From contig JANRIC010000139.1 of assembly GCA_033765345.1 (NCBI GenBank), forward strand, positions 1 to 53,120: a stretch of 53,120 bases of DNA, in the 5' to 3' direction. This DNA comes from JANRIC01 sp033765345 (GTDB lineage: Bacteria; Bacteroidota; Bacteroidia; Cytophagales; Microscillaceae). A model generated the notes under the pieces. That model did not search any database and had not been told where the DNA came from. It saw only the letters and a list, made by a program, of their open reading frames with translations. Each line of letters starts with the position of its first letter. The stretch's first letter is position 1. Below, piece after piece: positions 35,222-43,870 of the stretch. The position numbers were made by a program, and so were the translations under genes.

Positions 35222-37450
35222 TTATACTTTCAGCCCGATCACCAAAATATCGTCTGTTTGAGAGTATTTGCTTTTCCACAGGGAAAGCGTTTCCTGCAAA
35301 ATTTTGCTCTGCTCTTGCATTGGCAAATGGCAAATTTCAGATAAAAGGTTTTTGTATTGTGTTTTCATGAATTTTTTTCCATATTCTCCAGTCCCGCCAA
35401 ACTGATCCTGGTAGCCGTCGGATTGCATGTAAAAAATTTCTCCGCCTTCAAGAGGGATTACGTGGGATTCAAATTTATGTTTTTTCTTTGCGTGAGACCC
35501 ACCCACAGGCATATTGGTACCTTTAATCTGATGAAATACCTGGTTTTTGATGTAATACAAGGGGTTTTTTGCGCCTGCAAAGGTGATTTTATTTTCGTAT
35601 TTATTATAATTCAGGATAGTCATATCCATACCATCGCCTCCTGACTCTCTTTCCTGTTGGTGCAGCGTTTCACGGACTTTTTCATCCAGTTTTTCCAGAA
35701 TTTCTGAAGGTTCGGTCAGGTGGTTTTCTATGACCAACTGATTGAGGAGCGAGTTGCCAAGCATCGTCATAAATGCTCCTGGTACTCCGTGTCCGGTACA
35801 ATCTACTGCGGCAATGATGATTTCACCTCCTTTTTGGGTATGCCAGTAGAAGTCTCCACTGACAATATCGCGGGGGGCAAAATAAATAAAGCCGTCTTCA
35901 AAATGCCGGAGAATTTCGCGTGGTTTGTCCAAAATAGCACTTTGGATTCTTTCGGCACTATAAATACTGGAACGAATCTGTTGGTAGGCTTTCTCGATTT
36001 GTTGATTCTTATCAGCGATATTATCTCGTTGGGTTCGAATTTCTTCATTTTGCTGATTGATTTCTTCCACTTTTTCTGACAAAGCATTTTTGGTGATTTC
36101 CAGTTCATTTTTTTGTCGGCTGATGACCCGGTTATAGAGGTAAAAAGTGAGGGCAAGAATCACTAATACAGCAATAATAATAAAGAGAATGATGATATTA
36201 TCCCGAAATCTAAGTTCGGCCAGTTTTTTTTCAGTCTCCAGTTTTTTATTTTTGGATTCTACAATTTTCACCTTCTTTTCTGCCAGGGATTTGAGCGAGT
36301 CTTTTTCCCAGACTGTGAGCTGCATCTCGAACAATTGAGAGCGGGCATCCTGATGCCATTTGCTATAAATAGAATCATTTTCTTTAAAAGTGCTTTCAAG
36401 CCCGGTGATATAGTTTTTGAAAATCTGCCTTTGTTCAGGCGTAAAAGTGCTTTCAGAGAGCAAACGAGTAGTAAGATTTTCCAGTTCGGACTCGAATCGT
36501 TTAGAACGGCGAATTTGCTCTTCTCGATCCCCCAACAAACCACTGGTAATTTGATTAAAATCATCTTCAATGCTTTTTTCAGTTTCCAGGGAGAGAGGAT
36601 TTAGCTTTTGTACTTGATTGGAGGTGTCTTTTTTCAAAGGTCGGAATACCAATGTGATTTGTCCCGAGGGGTCTCCCATAGATTTACTCAGCAATACATG
36701 ATCCTTCATAAAAATGCTGCTGTCTTTGTCCAATTCAAGGATATTATCAGGGATAAAAATGCCCTTCTGATCGGTCATATAAGCCTTTCTCTGTACTGTG
36801 AGAGGTGTATTTGGTATGATTCGCCCCATATTGTTTTTGACCAAAACCGATTTGTTTTCCTGGGTTTTAACAATTGCTTGGGGTTTGTAATGGATTTTGA
36901 CAAATGTGTTATTTTGTTGAAACTCAACATTCTCCTGAGCAATCTCCTGTCCATCTACCTTAAAACGACTTGTAGCACCGAGTTTTATTCCACTGGGGTA
37001 TTTAATTTCAAACGCTCCTTTGGTATCGCTAATACTGGGATTATTTTCATTGGCACCCAGCAATACAATTTTATGATTAGCCCTGCTTTGCCCTTCTTCT
37101 GTGATCAATGCCCCTTTGAGTTTGCCTGCGGGCTTAAGTACAATTTGTAAATTACCGCTTTCCGCAAAAAATTTGACTTCTTTGATCAAATAAGGAGACC
37201 CGTCTACGATTTTGACATCATCAAAGCTTAGGTTTTTGATCTCCTGGCGAGGCTGTACAGTAAAAGCTCCTCGAGTACCTGAATTGGTAATGTTGCAATG
37301 AATAATTTTAATTTGAACATTTTTGACGGGTTTATTGGCTTCATCAATCACAGTACCTTTGATGTTTTGTTGCGCCAAACTGTTCAGGGTGCTGAATATT
37401 TGAATGGAGAGGAGTAGAATAAAAAACCTTATATTGAATAAAATCTTCAT
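35222..37450 (-). CDS. Membrane SpoIIE/PP2C phosphatase with carboxypeptidase-regulatory-like sensor (3)
   Basis: A 742-residue protein from the ATG at 37450 (MKILFNIRFFILLL). Architecture follows paralogue 1: signal peptide, several carboxypeptidase-regulatory-like modules (first IKGTVIDEANKPVKNVQIKI), coiled coil, one membrane helix (IIILFIIIAVLVILALTFY), coiled coil, PP2C domain. Catalytic motifs are APRDIVSGDFYWH, AVDCTGHGVPGAFMTMLGN, GDGMDMTIL, FAGAKNPLYY, MQSDGYQDQFGG and YSQTDDILVIGLKV. The periplasmic modules differ strongly from those of paralogue 1, suggesting a different signal. Confidence 0.88.
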   Translation of the reverse strand: MKILFNIRFFILLLSIQIFSTLNSLAQQNIKGTVIDEANKPVKNVQIKIIHCNITNSGTRGAFTVQPRQEIKNLSFDDVKIVDGSPYLIKEVKFFAESGNLQIVLKPAGKLKGALITEEGQSRANHKIVLLGANENNPSISDTKGAFEIKYPSGIKLGATSRFKVDGQEIAQENVEFQQNNTFVKIHYKPQAIVKTQENKSVLVKNNMGRIIPNTPLTVQRKAYMTDQKGIFIPDNILELDKDSSIFMKDHVLLSKSMGDPSGQITLVFRPLKKDTSNQVQKLNPLSLETEKSIEDDFNQITSGLLGDREEQIRRSKRFESELENLTTRLLSESTFTPEQRQIFKNYITGLESTFKENDSIYSKWHQDARSQLFEMQLTVWEKDSLKSLAEKKVKIVESKNKKLETEKKLAELRFRDNIIILFIIIAVLVILALTFYLYNRVISRQKNELEITKNALSEKVEEINQQNEEIRTQRDNIADKNQQIEKAYQQIRSSIYSAERIQSAILDKPREILRHFEDGFIYFAPRDIVSGDFYWHTQKGGEIIIAAVDCTGHGVPGAFMTMLGNSLLNQLVIENHLTEPSEILEKLDEKVRETLHQQERESGGDGMDMTILNYNKYENKITFAGAKNPLYYIKNQVFHQIKGTNMPVGGSHAKKKHKFESHVIPLEGGEIFYMQSDGYQDQFGGTGEYGKKFMKTQYKNLLSEICHLPMQEQSKILQETLSLWKSKYSQTDDILVIGLKV

Positions 37451-37547
37451 GAGAGGCTTAACGAAGTTCTTTGGCATACGGTTACGTAAAATTTGTCGCT
37501 ATTTTCATACCAAATTTGGCGATAAGTGATATTTTTCACTAAAATGA

Positions 37548-37719
37548 GGTGTCGGAAGTCAGGTGTCAGGTGTCGGGGGTCGGAAGTCAGGAGTCAGGAG
37601 TCAGGTGTCGGGGGTCAGGTGTCAGGTGTTGGAAGTCAGGAGTCAGGTGTTGAGCTTCGGATATACTACCGACCACTCGCACCCGACTCCTCGCACCCAA
37701 CTCCCAACCCCTCGCACCT
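37548..37719. repeat. Heptamer array with G-rich and C-rich halves
   Basis: Fifteen head-to-tail 7-bp units of the type GGTGTCG / GAAGTCA / GGAGTCA fill 37548-37652. After an 18-base spacer, seven C-rich heptamers (GACCACT, CGCACCC, GACTCCT and similar) fill 37671-37719. The halves are partly complementary. A shorter version with five plus five units is at 43770-43857. Confidence 0.8.
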
Positions 37720-37763
37720 CAAATAAATTTTGCTTTCTGAGAAGCCCATTGTATCTTTCGGGT

Positions 37764-38513
37764 ATGATTGAATTAAGAGATGTCAGTAAAGCCTTTAATC
37801 GGGGCAATGCCAATGAAATTAAAGCATTGAACCATGTTTCTCTTTCAGTTTCTCAAGGAGAATATTTGGTATTGGTAGGGTCTAACGGTTCCGGGAAGTC
37901 TACTTTACTCAATGCAATTGCTGGGGCATTTGGAATAGATCAGGGAAGTATATTTCTTGACAATCAAAATGTCACCCAACTAAAGGATTTTGCTCGGAGT
38001 GCTTGGATAGCGCGTATTTTTCAAAATCCCTTAAGCGGCACGGCACCTGATTTAAGTATTTTGGATAATTTTCGTCTGGCAGCCCTGCGTACTCGCTCTA
38101 AATCTTTGCGTATTGGCATTACAAATCAATTTAAGAAAGAAGTTCAAAATAAAATTGCTCTATTAGGGATGGGTTTGGAAAACAAACTTCATCAAAAAAT
38201 GGGTGATCTTTCTGGTGGGCAAAGGCAGGCTCTTACCCTCATCATGGCTATTATGGATGAGGCCAAAATTTTGCTTATGGATGAACCCTCAGCCGCACTG
38301 GATCCCAAATCTGCCGAGAATCTGATGGAAAAAGCAGCACTTATCCGCAAAGAATTTAATCTAACGCTTATCCTGGTCACACACGACCTCAAAGATGCAC
38401 ATCGTTATGGTCATCGTATTATTCAGATGCAGGAAGGGCGTATCCACAGAGACCTCTCTGGAGCAGAAAAATCCGAGCTTAACCTCACCGACCTTTTTCA
38501 ATGGTTTGCCTGA
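37764..38513 (+). CDS. ABC transporter ATP-binding protein (TrpZ/ABC.X4-like)
   Basis: A 249-residue ABC ATPase from the ATG at 37764. The frame stays open upstream through the heptamer array, but that part is repeat-derived. Walker A is GSNGSGKS, then FQNPLSGTAPDLSILDNF, signature LSGGQRQAL, Walker B ILLMDEPSAALDP and switch VTHD. The NPLSGTAPDLSI segment resembles the ATPases of the tryptophan/tyrosine-type ABC importers. No permease or binding protein is adjacent, so it is an orphan here. A near-consensus TTG-N19-TATCTTTC lies directly before the ATG. Confidence 0.85.
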   Translation: MIELRDVSKAFNRGNANEIKALNHVSLSVSQGEYLVLVGSNGSGKSTLLNAIAGAFGIDQGSIFLDNQNVTQLKDFARSAWIARIFQNPLSGTAPDLSILDNFRLAALRTRSKSLRIGITNQFKKEVQNKIALLGMGLENKLHQKMGDLSGGQRQALTLIMAIMDEAKILLMDEPSAALDPKSAENLMEKAALIRKEFNLTLILVTHDLKDAHRYGHRIIQMQEGRIHRDLSGAEKSELNLTDLFQWFA

Positions 38514-38584
38514 TCTTATTTCAGCCATAGTTGTATGTCCTTGTTTCTATAAGCAAACGTTTCAAAGTTATTTCCTAAAAAAAA

Positions 38585-38622
38585 ACTACCTTTTGGCCGA
38601 ATCAATTCAGCCCCAAGGTAGT
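38585..38622 (-). terminator. Intrinsic terminator after the GH78 gene
   Basis: ACTACCTTTTGGC (38585-38597) and GCCCCAAGGTAGT (38610-38622) pair with two mismatches. On the minus strand the stem is followed by a run of nine T (38585-38577), as expected for the rhamnosidase transcript. Confidence 0.75.
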
Positions 38623-38649
38623 AGATCATAATTGATCATCAAACGTTGC

Positions 38650-41442
38650 TTACTCCAATACTATCGAGAATTTATAAGTCCCCGAACCAGCTTTCAGGCG
38701 TACATAACCATCTTCTACGCCCAATACTTCCAATTCTTTGACCGTATTGAGTGCCTTGCCGCCTTCAGTCACGCTCTCAAGACTGGAGGCGGTAAGGTAA
38801 ATATCTGCTCGGCTGTTGACAGGGATGCCGATTTCCTGTGTCAAGGTTTTTCCTTCTTTCTTCCAGGCGGAGCGAATCGTGCCATAGTAAGTCTTGAGGG
38901 TTGCTTGTGCGTCGTTAAGCCCTCCTCCTAGAATTGGCTTAATGATAAATTGCTGATAACCCGGATTTTGTGCATCTGCCTGAATGCCTGTGATATTGCG
39001 ATACATCCAATCTCCGATGGCTCCGTAGGCGTAGTGGTTGTAGGAGTTCATCGAGGGGGTTTGGAAGGTACTGTCGGGTTTGATGCCGTCCCAACGCTCC
39101 CAGATGGTAGTAGCACCCATAGTGACTGGGTAGAGCCAGGAAGGATAGGTTTTTTGCATCAGTAAGGTATAGGCTACATCTTCATACCCGAACCGGCTCA
39201 GTACGTGGCAAAGATAAGGAGTACCCAAAAAGCCTGTGGTCAGGTGATCGTTGTAGCTTTTGATGTTATCTACAAGTCTTTGGGCAGCTTGTGCACGTAG
39301 CTCTTCGGGGAGCATATCAAAGTGCAAAGCCAGGACGTAGGCGGTTTGTGTGCCTGATACCAGCCTTCCCGTAGAGGTCATGTATTCTTGTCGGAAAGCC
39401 GTTTTGATCTTTTGCAGTAGATCTGTGTATTCGGTTATATCCTCTTTTTTGCCCAAGACCCTAGCTGCATGAATCAGCAATTGGGTAGAATAAGCATAAA
39501 AACACTGTGCAATCAAATATTTGTCAGTCACTGCACTCCGTCCGTCACGGTCATCACCTGGGATGTAAAAAAGCCAATCTCCGAAGTGAAACCCTGTTTT
39601 CCAGAGATCATCTTTACTTTGCGAGCGGATGTATCCTACCCAGGCTTTCATGCTTGAGTACTGATCTTCCAGTACTTTTTTATCTCCGTACAGGAGATAC
39701 ATCTCCCAAGGGATGATCGTAGATGCGTCTGCCCAGCCTGCACTTCCGGTGGCTTGTGGACCCAATACATTGGGTACTACAAAAGGTACAGAGCCTGTGG
39801 GCAATTGATCAGCGGCCACATCTTTGAGCCATTTGGCAAAGAAGTTATGCACATTCATATTGTAAGCTGCCGTGCGGAAGAATGCTTGAGCGTCGCCTGT
39901 CCAGCCCAGTCGTTCATCTCTTTGCGGACAGTCGGTGGGTACATCCAGGAAATTGCCCTTTTGTCCCCACTGGATATTCTTCTGTAATTGATTCAGTAAG
40001 GGATGTGAACAGGAAAAATCACCTGTGGGCATCATATCGGAGTACAAAGCTACGGTGGTGAAGTTGTCGGGCTTAAGTACGCCAGGGAATCCCACCACCT
40101 TTACATATCTAAATCCCTGAAAGGTAAAATGCGGCCGGAGTAGTTGATTTGGCTTACCATTGAGGATGAAGGTATTTTTTTGGTCGGCAGCCCGGAGATT
40201 TTCGGTATAGAAATTTCCTTTTTTATCCAGCACCTCGGTATGATACAGCTCAAGTTTGTCGCCGCTTTTGCCGCTTAGGGTTACTTCTACCCAACCTACG
40301 AGATTCTGCCCGAAATCGAGCACTTGATCGCCTTCGGGTGTGGTAAGGATTTGCCGGGGTTTGAAGCTTTCGTGTTTGCGGATGGGTTCGTTGTAGGTAG
40401 CTATAAGGATATTTTTAGGGAAATCGGCTTCTTTGGCTGCTGACCAGCCGTGGTCATCAAAAGCAGCTTGTGACCAGCTGGGTATTTCTTTGCGGGAGTC
40501 GTACATTTCACCGTCATAAATCTCTGAGTTAAGAATCGGTCCTGTAGAGGTTTTCCAGCTTTTGTCCGAGAGGATACTTTCCTGAGAGCCGTCTGTATAT
40601 AGGATATCCAGTTGCAGCAACAAAGCAATATCCTGTCCGTAATGGTCTTTTTTATCTCCCCAAGCCAGAAATCCTCGATACCAGCCGCTTCCCAGGGTCA
40701 CACCCAGGGCATTGTCTGTGCCGCTTTTGAGCATTGTCGTTACATCATAAGCTTGGTATTGCAGGCGTTTTTGGTAGCTCGTCCAGCCAGGGGTGAAGTA
40801 AGCATCTCCGATACGCTGCCCGTTGAGCTCGGCTTCGTACATGCCGTGTGCAGTGATATAAACTGTGGCACGCGCTACTTTTTTGGTGGCGGTTTTAAAT
40901 TCTTTTCTGAATAAGGGGCTAGGTCTTTGTGCTTGATCTTCCTCAAATCCGGGTGTGATCCATTGGGCTTTGAATTCCTGTTCGGGTTTGAAAAAGGCAC
41001 TTTGCCAGAAAACCACAGGACTCCAGGCAGAAGCTTTGCCCTGATTGTCCCACACCTTGACCTGCCAGAAGTAGCGTGTACCGGATTTGAGCGGACTGCC
41101 TTGGTAGGCTACAAAAACCGACTGATTTGAGGATACACGGCCTGAGTTCCAAACCAGATTACTTTCTTTTTGTAAATCACTTTCGCTCAAAGCCACTTTG
41201 ATTTGATAGGCACTCTGGGCTACATTGCGCTTTTCAGAAGCCATGACCCAACTAAATCTTGGGGTTTCGGTATCCAATCCGATAGGATTTACACTGTTTT
41301 CTGTCAGTACTTTCGTGATGGTCACCTGGGCGAATGTCCAGGGGCTCAAAAGTAAGAGAATGAGAAGGAGTGTTTGGTGAGGACACCAAACACGGGCGTG
41401 AAGACACAAACCACGAGCTTGAAGGCTTAATAGTATTTGCAT
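38650..41442 (-). CDS. Secreted alpha-L-rhamnosidase (GH78)
   Basis: A 930-residue glycoside hydrolase from the ATG at 41442, 13 bases after the upstream esterase. Domains in order: a fibronectin-like sandwich (PRFSWVMASEKRNVAQSAYQ), the rhamnose-binding N-terminal domain (VYITAHGMYEAELNGQRIGD, FTPGWTSYQKRLQYQAYDVT), the concanavalin-like domain (DFGQNLVGWVEV) and the alpha-toroid with DVPTDCPQRDERLGWTGDAQ, DWLFYIPGDDRDG and TTIWERWDG, which carry the acidic catalytic residues. It releases terminal L-rhamnose from glycans outside the cytoplasm. The signal peptide is odd: a 24-residue n-region includes the translation of a hairpin repeat (codons about 12-24) before LLLILLLLSPWTFAQ. Confidence 0.92.
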   Translation of the reverse strand: MQILLSLQARGLCLHARVWCPHQTLLLILLLLSPWTFAQVTITKVLTENSVNPIGLDTETPRFSWVMASEKRNVAQSAYQIKVALSESDLQKESNLVWNSGRVSSNQSVFVAYQGSPLKSGTRYFWQVKVWDNQGKASAWSPVVFWQSAFFKPEQEFKAQWITPGFEEDQAQRPSPLFRKEFKTATKKVARATVYITAHGMYEAELNGQRIGDAYFTPGWTSYQKRLQYQAYDVTTMLKSGTDNALGVTLGSGWYRGFLAWGDKKDHYGQDIALLLQLDILYTDGSQESILSDKSWKTSTGPILNSEIYDGEMYDSRKEIPSWSQAAFDDHGWSAAKEADFPKNILIATYNEPIRKHESFKPRQILTTPEGDQVLDFGQNLVGWVEVTLSGKSGDKLELYHTEVLDKKGNFYTENLRAADQKNTFILNGKPNQLLRPHFTFQGFRYVKVVGFPGVLKPDNFTTVALYSDMMPTGDFSCSHPLLNQLQKNIQWGQKGNFLDVPTDCPQRDERLGWTGDAQAFFRTAAYNMNVHNFFAKWLKDVAADQLPTGSVPFVVPNVLGPQATGSAGWADASTIIPWEMYLLYGDKKVLEDQYSSMKAWVGYIRSQSKDDLWKTGFHFGDWLFYIPGDDRDGRSAVTDKYLIAQCFYAYSTQLLIHAARVLGKKEDITEYTDLLQKIKTAFRQEYMTSTGRLVSGTQTAYVLALHFDMLPEELRAQAAQRLVDNIKSYNDHLTTGFLGTPYLCHVLSRFGYEDVAYTLLMQKTYPSWLYPVTMGATTIWERWDGIKPDSTFQTPSMNSYNHYAYGAIGDWMYRNITGIQADAQNPGYQQFIIKPILGGGLNDAQATLKTYYGTIRSAWKKEGKTLTQEIGIPVNSRADIYLTASSLESVTEGGKALNTVKELEVLGVEDGYVRLKAGSGTYKFSIVLE
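41370..41407. repeat. GTG-ARGA-CAC hairpins, copies C and C', inside the GH78 signal peptide
   Basis: GTGTTTGGTG (41370-41379), loop AGGA, CACCAAACAC (41384-41393): a perfect 10-bp stem. Four bases on, GTG-AAGA-CAC (41398-41407) repeats the core without an outer stem. Both are translated as codons about 12-24 of the rhamnosidase. Confidence 0.7.
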
Positions 41443-41455
41443 AGGAGTAGAGATT

Positions 41456-42346
41456 TTAATATTGGTGAAAAGCATCAGAGATAAATTTCAGCACGGTAGG
41501 CAGCGATTCGCGCCAGTAAGTCCAGGTATGGCCGCCTTCTCGGATGCGGAATTCGTGTGGAATTTCTTTTTTACGCATAGCAATATGCACCAGGCTGTTT
41601 CCTTCATAAAGAAAATCATCATCCCCACAGTCAATATACCAGCGAACGGCTTTTTTCTGATCATCCGGTATTTTCTCAATCAGTGAAAGGGCATTGTGTC
41701 GATCAAAGTACTTCTGAAGGTCAACGCCATCGTATTTTTCATTGCTGCGATCCAGTCTGGTTTTGAGTTCATCCAGCGTAATCGGCCCTATATAAGCACT
41801 CAGCGGACAAGCAGAAGAAAACATTTCCGGGTGATGCAAGGCATACATAAAAGTACCTCCGCCACCCATCGAGAGCCCTGCGACAGCACGGTAGCGTTTT
41901 TCAGCTTTGATACGGTATTTTTTTTCTACAAAAGGGATAAATTCCTCAAAAAAGAAGTCTTCATAACGCCATTCGTTTTTTACGTCATTAAAATAACCCC
42001 GCTTTTGAGTATTGGCATCCGGCATTACAATGATCATTGGGGTAGCCAAACCTTCTCGAATGGCTTTATCGGTGATCGTTTGCACCTCCCCAAACTGCAC
42101 CCAACCAGTATGGTCATCACCCCCTCCGTGAAGCAGGTAAAGCACTGGATAGCTTCGTTGTGAAGTTTCATAATCCGGCGGCAGATAAACGGCAAACTTG
42201 CGCTCGCTATTCAGGATTTTACTGGGCAAAGATAGATTATCGTATACCTTGCCACTTTGCGCCAGCGTAAGGCAAGGTATTAAAAGCAAAAGCAGAGTTT
42301 TGGGAAGACACAAAACATGTGTGAGGTGTTTGTTTGGTTTCATCAT
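41456..42346 (-). CDS. Secreted esterase D/CE1-like alpha/beta hydrolase
   Basis: A 296-residue protein with a signal peptide (ending LTLAQ). The oxyanion region is YLLHGGGDDHTGW, the nucleophile lies in AGLSMGGGGTF, the acid is near CGDDDFLYEGN and the catalytic histidine is in GGHTWTYWRESL. This is the Fes/esterase-D group that includes CE1 acetyl-xylan and feruloyl esterases. With GH78 directly downstream, it probably deacylates rhamnose-bearing plant or algal glycans. A hairpin repeat lies in codons 11-17 of the signal peptide. Confidence 0.85.
   Translation of the reverse strand: MMKPNKHLTHVLCLPKTLLLLLIPCLTLAQSGKVYDNLSLPSKILNSERKFAVYLPPDYETSQRSYPVLYLLHGGGDDHTGWVQFGEVQTITDKAIREGLATPMIIVMPDANTQKRGYFNDVKNEWRYEDFFFEEFIPFVEKKYRIKAEKRYRAVAGLSMGGGGTFMYALHHPEMFSSACPLSAYIGPITLDELKTRLDRSNEKYDGVDLQKYFDRHNALSLIEKIPDDQKKAVRWYIDCGDDDFLYEGNSLVHIAMRKKEIPHEFRIREGGHTWTYWRESLPTVLKFISDAFHQY
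42297..42316. repeat. GTG-AAGA-CAC hairpin, copy D, inside the esterase signal peptide
   Basis: GTTTTGGG (42297-42304), loop AAGA, CACAAAAC (42309-42316): an 8-bp stem with one mismatch. It encodes VLCLPKT of the signal peptide, using the same reading phase (LCL) as the GH78 copy. Confidence 0.6.
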
Positions 42347-42429
42347 TGTACATTGTTTTTTATATCTATTTTAATTCAGAGCTAAACTTTATATAATCAG
42401 GTCATCGATGCCCACGCTACTTTTTTCTG

Positions 42430-42580
42430 TATTTGGACAGAGGTAATGCATTACCAGGGCACTTTTGATTTATTTGGGCAGAGGTAATGCATTACCAGGG
42501 CACTTTTTGATTTATTTGGACAGAGGTAATGCATTACCAGGGCACTTTTTGATTTATTTGGGCAGAGGTAATGCATTATT
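42430..42580. repeat. 41/42-bp tandem repeat, four copies
   Basis: The block GAGGTAATGCATTA recurs at 42440, 42481, 42523 and 42565, that is with spacings of 41, 42 and 42. Three copies continue with CCAGGGCACTTTT and GATTTATTTGG. It fills the gap between the two esterase genes. A minus-strand frame through it reads MHYLCPNKSKSALV repeatedly, but no gene is supported. Confidence 0.85.
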
Positions 42581-42608
42581 TTAATCCCCGCCCCTGACAC
42601 CCCGCCCC

Positions 42609-43586
42609 TTACTTCAAAACCTCTTCCAGCCAAGCGGCAAAAGGCTCAAACCAGTCTGTATCGCTGGTTTTATTATCCAGTCCGTAACCGTGGCCGCCTT
42701 TGGCATAAAAGAAACATCCGGTACGAATACCGTATTTTTGCAGGGCAGCCAGAAACAGGATGGAATTATCAATCTTGACACCTGAATCATCCAGGGCGTG
42801 CTGTACAAAAGTAGGAGGTGTATTTTGGGTTACTTTCAGTTCATTGGAAAACTCGGCAATCCCTTCCTGGGGCACAGGAATCAGCGAAATGTCTACCTTG
42901 CCATCTACTTTATAAGCATCCCAGTCTTTGTCTTTGAGTACAGGGCCGATCAGGTTGAGGCGTGAGCCGAGGTGGCCTACTTCATTATTAAAGCTAATCA
43001 CCGGATAGTTCAAAGCAAGAAAATCAGGCCGGAGGCTAGTACCTTTAGGGTTATCAATGTAGGCTTTGCCAAAATGGGTGGCGGCTGTAGCGGCCAGATG
43101 CCCACCGGCCGAAGAACCCATAATTCCTATTTTATTCGGATTGATGCTCCATTGAGAAGCATTTTCTCGCACAAGCTGGATGGCTCGTTGGGCATCCTGA
43201 AGGGGTACAATTTCCTTATTCTTTACGAAATCGGCTTTGGGCAGGCGATATTTGAGGACAAAAGCCGCATAACCTTTTTCCTGCATTTTTTCGGCAATTT
43301 GATACCCTTCGTGCTCAATCGCCAGAATGGAGTAGCCTCCACCGGGGCAGATAATAATGGCGGCTCCATTGGCTTTCTCTTTGGCGGGTAGGTAGAGGGT
43401 GAGGGTAGGCTTACCCACCTGCACCACCATAGAACCAATGTCTTTTCGTGGAACCAGCGAGTCTTTTTGAGGAGCATTCGGCAAAGAATTGGGTGCTGTT
43501 CCTTTATATAGGTCTATAACAGTCTGTGCAAATCCAAAACAATGGATACTTGCCCATAGAATAATAGTGAGTAGTTGTGTTTTCAT
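42609..43586 (-). CDS. Secreted alpha/beta hydrolase (BD-FAE/acetyl-esterase-like)
   Basis: A 325-residue protein from the ATG at 43586 (MKTQLLTIILW), with a signal peptide ending CFGFAQ. The oxyanion motif is IIICPGGGYSILA, the nucleophile lies in IMGSSAGGHLAATAA, and the acid and histidine are in HALDDSGVKIDNS and AKGGHGYGLDN. This matches the BD-FAE/acetyl-xylan-esterase type. It should remove acetyl or feruloyl groups from glycans, complementing the second esterase and the GH78 enzyme downstream. Confidence 0.85.
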   Translation of the reverse strand: MKTQLLTIILWASIHCFGFAQTVIDLYKGTAPNSLPNAPQKDSLVPRKDIGSMVVQVGKPTLTLYLPAKEKANGAAIIICPGGGYSILAIEHEGYQIAEKMQEKGYAAFVLKYRLPKADFVKNKEIVPLQDAQRAIQLVRENASQWSINPNKIGIMGSSAGGHLAATAATHFGKAYIDNPKGTSLRPDFLALNYPVISFNNEVGHLGSRLNLIGPVLKDKDWDAYKVDGKVDISLIPVPQEGIAEFSNELKVTQNTPPTFVQHALDDSGVKIDNSILFLAALQKYGIRTGCFFYAKGGHGYGLDNKTSDTDWFEPFAAWLEEVLK

Positions 43587-43769
43587 AAAATTATAACCAG
43601 GATTCAAATAATTTTTTTGATTTTCAGGATTGATTTCCTTGATTTCCAAGCAGGTATCTTGCCTAAATGCTCAAAACTATTTTGTTTGAATGCAGCCTTC
43701 TAGTCAAATGTAAGCAGTAATTTTCAAAAAACTGTCTAATACTGTCCTATTATATTTATATTTTTATTG

Positions 43770-43857
43770 GGTGTCGGGAGTGGGGTGTCAGGTGTTGGGA
43801 GTAGCAAATTATGTGAGGTGATACCCAACCCAATGCCCAATGACCCAATCCTCAATG
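43770..43857. repeat. Short heptamer array with G-rich and C-rich halves
   Basis: Five G-rich heptamers (GGTGTCG, GGAGTGG, GGTGTCA, GGTGTTG, GGAGTAG; 43770-43804), an 18-base spacer, then five C-rich heptamers (ACCCAAC, CCAATGC, CCAATGA, CCCAATC, CTCAATG; 43823-43857). The organisation and even the spacer length equal the array at 37548. Confidence 0.7.
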
Positions 43858-43870
43858 ATTATCTACCCTC

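Noticed and set aside
30614..37450. SpoIIE trio as one duplicated gene split by assembly
   Set aside because: The three proteins have distinct periplasmic domains and differ throughout the PP2C domain, so they are true paralogues.
42451..42633. 60-residue frame with repeated MHYLCPNKSKSALV
   Set aside because: It is simply the translation of the tandem repeat and overlaps the end of the esterase gene; no start signal or homology is evident.
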